DNA of 18,007 nt from Erysipelotrichaceae bacterium (GTDB lineage Bacteria; Bacillota_I; Bacilli_A; Erysipelotrichales; Erysipelotrichaceae), in the NCBI GenBank assembly GCA_900759455.1, contig CAAEVI010000003.1:1-18007 (forward strand). Reading direction: 5' to 3'. Shown here one piece after another: positions 14,105 to 18,007 of the stretch (its first letter is position 1; each line of letters begins with the position of its first letter). Both the position numbers and the translations under genes were made by a program. The notes under the pieces were generated by a model, which worked only from the letters and a program-made list of their open reading frames with translations, searched no databases and had not been told where the DNA came from.

Positions 14105-15520
14105 ATGGCATTTGAGTCCTTAACCGAAAGAATGAGTCAGGCTTTTAAGAATCTGACCGGTCAGGGAAAACTTACTGAAAAGAATATGAATGATATGCTG
14201 AAGGAAGTGCGTATGTCACTTCTGGAGGCAGATGTCAATTATACGGTCGTCAAAGACTTTATCGCCCGTGTGAAAGAAAAAGCATTGGGCGAACAGGTGC
14301 TCAGCGCCCTCAATCCGGGGCAGATGGTCGTAAAAATCGTCCATGATGAGATTACGGATCTGCTTGGAAGCGAGGAAGTGGAGGTACATTACAAGAAGTC
14401 GGGCATCACGACATTGATGATGGTCGGACTGCAGGGTACCGGTAAAACAACTGCGAGTGCCAAGATCGCAAATCTGATGAAGAAGAAGCAGAACAGAAAA
14501 CCTCTGCTTGTTGCCTGTGATGTCATTCGTCCGGCTGCCATTGAACAGCTGCAGACACTGGGACAAAGCATCGGCGTGGATGTTTTTACATTGGGTACGG
14601 AAACAAAAGCGCTGGAAACAGCAAAACAGGCAATGGTCTACGCACAGGAAAACGGATATGATACCGTTTTGTTTGATACTGCCGGTCGTCTTCACATTGA
14701 TGAGGAACTGATGCAGGAGCTGAGTGATATCAAGGCTTTTCTGCAGCCGGATGAGATCTTGCTGACAGTTGATGCGATGACAGGACAGGATATCGTGAAT
14801 GTAGCGCAGAGTTTTCATGAGCAGCTGCAGGTCAGCGGACTTGTATTGACAAAGCTGGACGGCGATTCACGAGGCGGAGGAATTTTATCTGTCCGCAGCA
14901 TTACAAATGTGCCTGTCATGTTTGTCGGTCTCGGAGAAAAGATCGATGATCTGGATATTTTCCATCCAAGCCGTATGGCGGACCGCATTCTTGGAATGGG
15001 AGATGTGCTGACCCTGATCGAACAGGCTCAGGACAAAATGGATATGGAAGCGTCCCAGAAAAGTGCAAACCGCATGATGCAGGGTAACTTCACTCTTTCC
15101 GATATGCTCGTACAGTTCCAGCAGATCAAGCGGATGGGATCGCTTGGCGGCATGATGAAACTTATTCCCGGGTTCAATAAAATGGCATCGCAGATTGACG
15201 ATGCCCGTGCGGAAGGAACCATGAGGAAGAGCGAAGCCATCATTCAAAGCATGACAGTATACGAGCGCGAAAATCCCGGATGTCTGAAAGCTTCACGCAA
15301 AAACCGTATTGCCAGAGGCAGCGGAACGACCGTTGCTGATGTGAATCGCGTGCTTTCTCAATATGAGAAAATGCTTCAGATGATGAAGATGATGGGCGGC
15401 ATGGGCGGCAAAATGCCGAACATGGGAGCTTTGAAAGCAATGAATGGAATGGGCGGAATGCCGGGCGCAAGCAAACATTCCGGATCAAAAAAATCAAAGA
15501 AAAAGAAAAAAAGAAAATAA
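14105..15520 (+). CDS. ffh: Signal recognition particle protein Ffh (SRP54)
   Basis: GTPase that binds signal sequences of nascent membrane and secreted proteins and, with SRP RNA and FtsY, brings ribosomes to the membrane. The 471 residues are slightly long for Ffh (about 450). The N domain is about 1-90. The G domain carries GLQGTGKTT (108-116), DTAGR (191-195) and TKLDGDSRGGG (249-259). The methionine-rich M domain (about 300-430) has GSLGGMMKLIPG and the SRP RNA-binding RKNRIARGSGTTVADVN segment. The tail is Gly/Met-rich and ends in a lysine-dense run after residue 455 with hardly any other residue type. The usual Firmicutes partner ylxM does not precede the gene. Confidence 0.97.
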   Translation: MAFESLTERMSQAFKNLTGQGKLTEKNMNDMLKEVRMSLLEADVNYTVVKDFIARVKEKALGEQVLSALNPGQMVVKIVHDEITDLLGSEEVEVHYKKSGITTLMMVGLQGTGKTTASAKIANLMKKKQNRKPLLVACDVIRPAAIEQLQTLGQSIGVDVFTLGTETKALETAKQAMVYAQENGYDTVLFDTAGRLHIDEELMQELSDIKAFLQPDEILLTVDAMTGQDIVNVAQSFHEQLQVSGLVLTKLDGDSRGGGILSVRSITNVPVMFVGLGEKIDDLDIFHPSRMADRILGMGDVLTLIEQAQDKMDMEASQKSANRMMQGNFTLSDMLVQFQQIKRMGSLGGMMKLIPGFNKMASQIDDARAEGTMRKSEAIIQSMTVYERENPGCLKASRKNRIARGSGTTVADVNRVLSQYEKMLQMMKMMGGMGGKMPNMGALKAMNGMGGMPGASKHSGSKKSKKKKKRK

Positions 15521-15524
15521 AAGC

Positions 15525-15560
15525 AAGGTGTTAAGTAAAAATACTTGACACCTTCTTTTT
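15525..15560 (+). terminator. Terminator of ffh
   Basis: AAGGTGT (15525-15531) pairs with ACACCTT (15548-15554), and AAGTA (15533-15537) with TACTT (15542-15546), with a T-G wobble between them and an AAAA loop. CTTTTT follows. The 3' arm contains the -35 of the rpsP promoter. Confidence 0.92.
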
Positions 15561-15572
15561 ATGTGCTATACT
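15545..15572 (+). promoter_or_regulatory. Promoter of rpsP, embedded in the ffh terminator
   Basis: TTGACA (15545-15550) lies in the 3' arm of the terminator stem. A 16-base spacer leads to TGCTATACT, an extended -10 with TATACT at 15567-15572. Transcription would start near 15579, leaving a leader of about 35 nt that ends in AGGAGG (15601-15606). Confidence 0.85.
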
Positions 15573-15614
15573 ATCAAAGTGTCAAAAATAAAAAAATAAC
15601 AGGAGGAAATAAAT

Positions 15615-15887
15615 ATGGCAGTAAAATTAAGATTGAAGAGAATGGGTAAGAAAGGAGCTCCTTTCTACCGTATCGTGGCTGCAGACAGCCGTTCTCCGCG
15701 TGACGGACGTTTTATCGAAACAATCGGTACTTACAATCCTATGACTAAACCAGCTCAGGTAAAAGTTGATGCTGATCTGGCTATGAAATGGCTGAAGAAC
15801 GGAGCACAGCCTTCTGATACAGTGCGCAGCATTTTCTCTAAAGAGGGAATCATGACTCGCCTGCATGAAGAAAAGAATGCAAAGTAA
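15615..15887 (+). CDS. rpsP: 30S ribosomal protein S16
   Basis: Small ribosomal subunit protein that binds 16S rRNA and speeds late folding of the 30S body. The 90 residues match the family. It starts with the typical AVKLRLKRMGKKGAPFYRIV and continues with DSRSPRDGRFIETIGTYNP, ending in the DTVRSIFSKEGIM segment. AGGAGG is 8 bases upstream of the ATG. It heads the group shared with khpA, rimM, trmD and rplS found across Firmicutes. Confidence 0.97.
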   Translation: MAVKLRLKRMGKKGAPFYRIVAADSRSPRDGRFIETIGTYNPMTKPAQVKVDADLAMKWLKNGAQPSDTVRSIFSKEGIMTRLHEEKNAK

Positions 15888-15890
15888 TTT

Positions 15891-16136
15891 ATGGATTACG
15901 AAAAAGTTTTACTTGATTTGATCAAACCGATTGTAGATGACAAAGAAACAGTGTCTGTCAAACAGATGGAAAGCTTGAATGACAATGAGATCCTGCTTTA
16001 TGTGTATGCCAATAATGACGATGTGGCACGCCTCATCGGACGCAAAGGCATCATGGCAGGTTCGATTCGTCAGATGATGTCTGTGGCTGCCCGTAATGAG
16101 CATGCTCATGTGACAATCAAGTTTGAAGCGTATTGA
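15891..16136 (+). CDS. khpA: KH-domain RNA-binding protein KhpA
   Basis: Small single-KH protein (YlqC/KhpA family) that in streptococci and related bacteria works with KhpB/Jag in cell elongation and RNA binding. The 81 residues match the family. The KH core has the loop G-R-K-G within ARLIGRKGIMAGSIRQMM, with typical VSVKQMESLND before it. The ATG is 3 bases after the rpsP stop and no Shine-Dalgarno sequence is visible, so translation is likely coupled to rpsP. Position between rpsP and rimM is conserved in Firmicutes, where ylqD often follows; here it does not. Confidence 0.93.
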   Translation: MDYEKVLLDLIKPIVDDKETVSVKQMESLNDNEILLYVYANNDDVARLIGRKGIMAGSIRQMMSVAARNEHAHVTIKFEAY

Positions 16137-16140
16137 TCGA

Positions 16141-16168
16141 AAAGGATGTAGCGTTACATCCTTTTTTT
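16141..16168 (+). terminator. Intrinsic terminator between khpA and rimM
   Basis: GGATGTA (16144-16150) pairs with TACATCC (16155-16161) around GCGT, flanked by AAA and TTT that extend the stem, with seven T residues at 16162-16168. It is 4 bases after the khpA stop and 17 bases before the rimM start, and no promoter is visible in the gap. Confidence 0.88.
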
Positions 16169-16185
16169 AAAGATGAGGTATGAAA

Positions 16186-16683
16186 ATGAATGCAGTGAAT
16201 ATAGGAAAGATTGTAAATACCAGAGGGTTGCGCGGTGAGGTTAAGATTGTCGCTAATACGCACTTTGTAGAAGAACGTTTTGGAAAAGGGGCAATTGTTT
16301 ATATCGGCGAATCACTGATCAAGGCTGTCATTTGCCGTTCGTATGCAGATAAAGGGTTTATCTTTGCGGTTTTTGAAGGTATGGAAGATATCAATGAGGT
16401 GGAGAAGTTCAAAGGCTGTGATCTATATGCCGATCAAAGCGAAGAACTCCGGCTGGAAGAAGATGAAGTTCTGTATAGTGATCTGATGCAGTGTGAAGTT
16501 TATACGGATCAGCAGCTGTTCGTGGGAAAAGTAGTCGATGTACTTGAAACAGGGGCAAATGCCGTGCTCAGGGTGGAACGTGAAAAAGACAGTGTTTTGA
16601 TTCCTTTTGTCAAGGCCGTTGTGGAACAGGTGGATGTCGAAGCGAAAAGAATTGTGATCAAAGAGATGGAAGGTTTGCTATGA
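16186..16683 (+). CDS. rimM: Ribosome maturation factor RimM
   Basis: Helps fold the 30S head during 16S rRNA maturation. With the chosen start the protein has 165 residues, typical for the family. The N-terminal RimM domain opens NIGKIVNTRGLRGEVKI. The PRC-barrel domain begins near residue 95 and includes LFVGKVVDVLETGANAVLRV and the DSVLIPFVKAVV stretch. Two in-frame ATGs exist. The one at 16186 is preferred over 16180 because GATGAGGT (16172-16179) would touch the first but is 6 bases from the second. It overlaps trmD by ATGA. It lies right behind a terminator, so its level may depend on read-through. Confidence 0.93.
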   Translation: MNAVNIGKIVNTRGLRGEVKIVANTHFVEERFGKGAIVYIGESLIKAVICRSYADKGFIFAVFEGMEDINEVEKFKGCDLYADQSEELRLEEDEVLYSDLMQCEVYTDQQLFVGKVVDVLETGANAVLRVEREKDSVLIPFVKAVVEQVDVEAKRIVIKEMEGLL

Positions 16684-17411
16684 AGATAACGATCATTACG
16701 ATATTTCCGGAATTTTTTGATTCTTTTCAAACGACCAGCATTATCAAGCGGGCCATAGAAAATCAGCGGGTGACATTTGAGACAGTTGATTTTCGCAGCT
16801 TCAGTACGGATAAACACCATCATGTCGATGATACGCCCTATGGCGGCGGTCAGGGAATGGTACTTTCCTGCCAGCCGATCATTGATGCACTGCGTTCTGT
16901 CCGCACACCGCAATCGCACGTTATCATGATGACACCTCAGGGAGGATCCTTTTGCCAGAAGAAGGCTGTTGAATTGAGCGGTTATGAACATCTGATCATT
17001 CTGTGCGGTCATTATGAGGGCTTTGATGAGCGGATCCGTTCTTATGTAGATGAGGAAATCAGTATCGGTGATTATGTTTTGACCGGGGGAGAAGCAGCGG
17101 CGCTGATCGTGTCGGATGCCGTGATCCGGCTTCTTGACGGTGTCATTCTGGAGGATTCTCATGAAGATGATTCATTTTCAAACGGACTTTTAGAATACCC
17201 GCAGTATACTAAACCGGTGGAATTTGAAGGGAAAAAAGTGCCTGATGTCCTGCTGAGCGGCCATCATGCGAATATTCGCAGATGGCGGCTGAAGGAATCA
17301 CTGCGCAAAACAATGAGAAGACGACCTGATCTTTTGGAAACCAGAGCTTTTTCGAAAGAGGAAGAAAAACTTTTGGAAGAAGTCCGGATGGAAGAACAGG
17401 AAAATAATTAA
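16680..17411 (+). CDS. trmD: tRNA (guanine-N1)-methyltransferase TrmD
   Basis: SAM-dependent enzyme that makes m1G37 next to the anticodon and so prevents +1 frameshifting. The 243 residues match the family. It opens ITIITIFPEFFDSF. Visible motifs are the DFRSFSTDKHHHVDDTPYGGGQGMVL block (about 37-62), the trefoil-knot SAM site GHYEGFDERI and SIGDYVLTGGEAAAL (about 112-148), and the RRWRLKESL and RRPDLLE tail. The start codon overlaps the end of rimM (ATGA), giving translational coupling. There is no terminator between trmD and the rplS promoter. Confidence 0.97.
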   Translation: MKITIITIFPEFFDSFQTTSIIKRAIENQRVTFETVDFRSFSTDKHHHVDDTPYGGGQGMVLSCQPIIDALRSVRTPQSHVIMMTPQGGSFCQKKAVELSGYEHLIILCGHYEGFDERIRSYVDEEISIGDYVLTGGEAAALIVSDAVIRLLDGVILEDSHEDDSFSNGLLEYPQYTKPVEFEGKKVPDVLLSGHHANIRRWRLKESLRKTMRRRPDLLETRAFSKEEEKLLEEVRMEEQENN

Positions 17412-17427
17412 ATCTTAAAAAATGAAA

Positions 17428-17456
17428 TTGCAATCAAAGAAAAAATATGATATCAT
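17428..17456 (+). promoter_or_regulatory. Promoter of rplS
   Basis: TTGCAA (17428-17433), a 17-base spacer and TATCAT (17451-17456) preceded by TG at the extended -10 position. rplS therefore has its own promoter in addition to read-through from trmD. Confidence 0.75.
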
Positions 17457-17462
17457 ATTCAA

Positions 17463-17544
17463 GTCCGATTGGACCGTGGTTCCGCTGATCGTTTGATGAA
17501 TGAACCCAACGCATATAGGATAAAGAGAAAAGGAGCGCCAGAAA
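17463..17544 (+). promoter_or_regulatory. Structured rplS leader, probable L19 leader RNA
   Basis: About 82 nt lie between the predicted start of transcription and the ATG. GTCC (17463-17466) and GGAC (17471-17474) form a hairpin at the very 5' end. GGTTC (17478-17482) pairs with GAACC (17502-17506). AAGGAG at 17530-17535 is the Shine-Dalgarno sequence. A family of L19 leader RNAs is known in low-GC Gram-positives in just this position. I cannot confirm a match to its consensus by eye. Confidence 0.5.
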
Positions 17545-17892
17545 ATGAATTTGAATTTAGTAAATGAAGTAACAAAATCACAGCTGAAACCAGACGTACC
17601 TTTCTTCAAATCAGGAAGCACTGTACGTGTTCATGTTCAGATCAAAGAGGGTGACAAATCACGTATTCAGGTATTTGAAGGTGTTGTCGTAGCTAAGAAA
17701 GGCGGAGGCATTGCCGAAACATTTACAGTACGTAAGATTTCTAACCAGATTGGTGTAGAAAGAACTTTCCCTCTGCATTCTCCGATCATTGCAAAGATCG
17801 AAGTGGTACGTAAAGGTAAAGTAAGAAGAAACAAGCTGACTTACCTGCGCAACCGTTCAGGAAAAGCTGCACGTATCAAAGAGATTCGCTAA
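17545..17892 (+). CDS. rplS: 50S ribosomal protein L19
   Basis: Large-subunit protein near the 30S interface. The 115 residues match the family. Conserved segments are LKPDVPFFKSGSTVRVHV, RIQVFEGVVVAKKGGGIAETFTVRKIS, GVERTFPLHSPIIAKIEV and the basic C-terminus KVRRNKLTYLRNRSGKAARIKE. It is the last gene of the rpsP-trmD group, with its own promoter and leader, and ends 4 bases before a terminator stem. Confidence 0.97.
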   Translation: MNLNLVNEVTKSQLKPDVPFFKSGSTVRVHVQIKEGDKSRIQVFEGVVVAKKGGGIAETFTVRKISNQIGVERTFPLHSPIIAKIEVVRKGKVRRNKLTYLRNRSGKAARIKEIR

Positions 17893-17923
17893 GAAGGAAC
17901 CGGGGATACCGGTTCTTTTCTTT
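17893..17923 (+). terminator. Terminator of rplS
   Basis: GAACCGG (17897-17903) pairs with CCGGTTC (17909-17915) around GGATA. TTTTCTTT follows and is cut short at 17923 by the start of the putative group II intron. Confidence 0.88.
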
Positions 17924-18007
17924 GTGTGACGGGCATGTCACATATCTAGGGTGAAAGTCCCTAGGGGCGTAGTTATCAGCGAACCCTATAGCGACTTGTA
18001 AGTTTCA
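17924..18007 (+). mobile_element. 5' end of a group II intron (partial, runs off the window)
   Basis: The sequence from 17924 begins GTGTGACGGGCATG and continues with CTAGGGTGAAAGTCCCTAG at 17946-17964. From memory, group IIC introns such as the Oceanobacillus iheyensis one begin GUGUG-C-GGCAUG and then AGGGUGA-AGUCCC at the same distance. TGTGAC (17925-17930) pairs with GTCACA (17937-17942), and CTAGGG (17946-17951) with CCCTAG (17959-17964), as expected for the first helices of domain I. The junction lies 8 bases after the stem of the rplS terminator, the known target of group IIC introns, in the same orientation. The reverse transcriptase ORF and the 3' end would lie beyond the window. The subclass is inferred. 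Confidence 0.78.

Noticed and set aside
1..18007. tRNA or rRNA genes, CRISPR arrays, toxin-antitoxin or defence genes
   Set aside because: I looked on both strands and saw no repeat-spacer pattern, cloverleaf or defence-type domains. Nearly all sequence is accounted for by housekeeping genes and short intergenic control regions.

Overview
This 18 kb window is a housekeeping stretch of a low-GC Gram-positive chromosome. Small shared blocks match Firmicutes gene order: rny-ymdB; rpsD beside ezrA-cysteine desulfurase-thiI; ffh-rpsP-khpA-rimM-trmD-rplS. The moderate base composition, the type of ribosomal leaders and the loss of some Bacillus neighbours (no ylxM before ffh, no ylqD in the rpsP group) make an Erysipelotrichia-like gut Firmicute my best guess. 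That placement is inference from style, not from a marker search. The standard genetic code is used throughout and no gene looks broken.

Layout from left to right: a monocistronic gmk with its own promoter and terminator (1-786). A convergent NADP-type glutamate dehydrogenase gdhA on the minus strand (852-2183). A divergent feoA-feoB ferrous iron uptake pair (2409-4657). The RNase Y gene rny followed after 2 bases by the phosphodiesterase gene ymdB (4856-7209). A small DUF1307/YehR-like lipoprotein gene (7418-7879), convergent with rpsD (7907-8509, minus). rpsD has a strong promoter and a structured leader of about 170 nt. From the same divergent intergenic region runs ezrA, a NifZ/IscS-type cysteine desulfurase and thiI (8799-12883), then a small unknown ORF (12935-13129) and an RlmA-type 23S rRNA methyltransferase (13215-13997). 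Last come ffh and the rpsP-khpA-rimM-trmD-rplS group (14105-17892).

The genes serve RNA metabolism and translation (RNase Y/YmdB mRNA turnover, S4, S16, L19, RimM, TrmD, RlmA, ThiI tRNA thiolation supplied by its desulfurase, SRP), nucleotide supply (Gmk), nitrogen assimilation (GdhA), iron import (FeoAB) and division-ring control (EzrA). Transcription units are separated by clear intrinsic terminators. Several of these are unusual: one overlaps the next promoter (ffh/rpsP), and one lies inside the rpsP group just before rimM.

The one clear mobile element is at the right edge. Eight bases past the stem of the rplS terminator the sequence changes into what looks like the 5' end of a group II intron (17924 to the window end). 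This is the terminator-targeted insertion style of group IIC introns. I did not find a clear new multi-gene system, CRISPR array, tRNA or rRNA gene. The most interesting items are the intron boundary, the rpsD leader with a perfect hairpin against the Shine-Dalgarno sequence, a FeoB whose G4 motif lacks the usual Asn, the terminator/promoter overlap, and the small ORF beside thiI.
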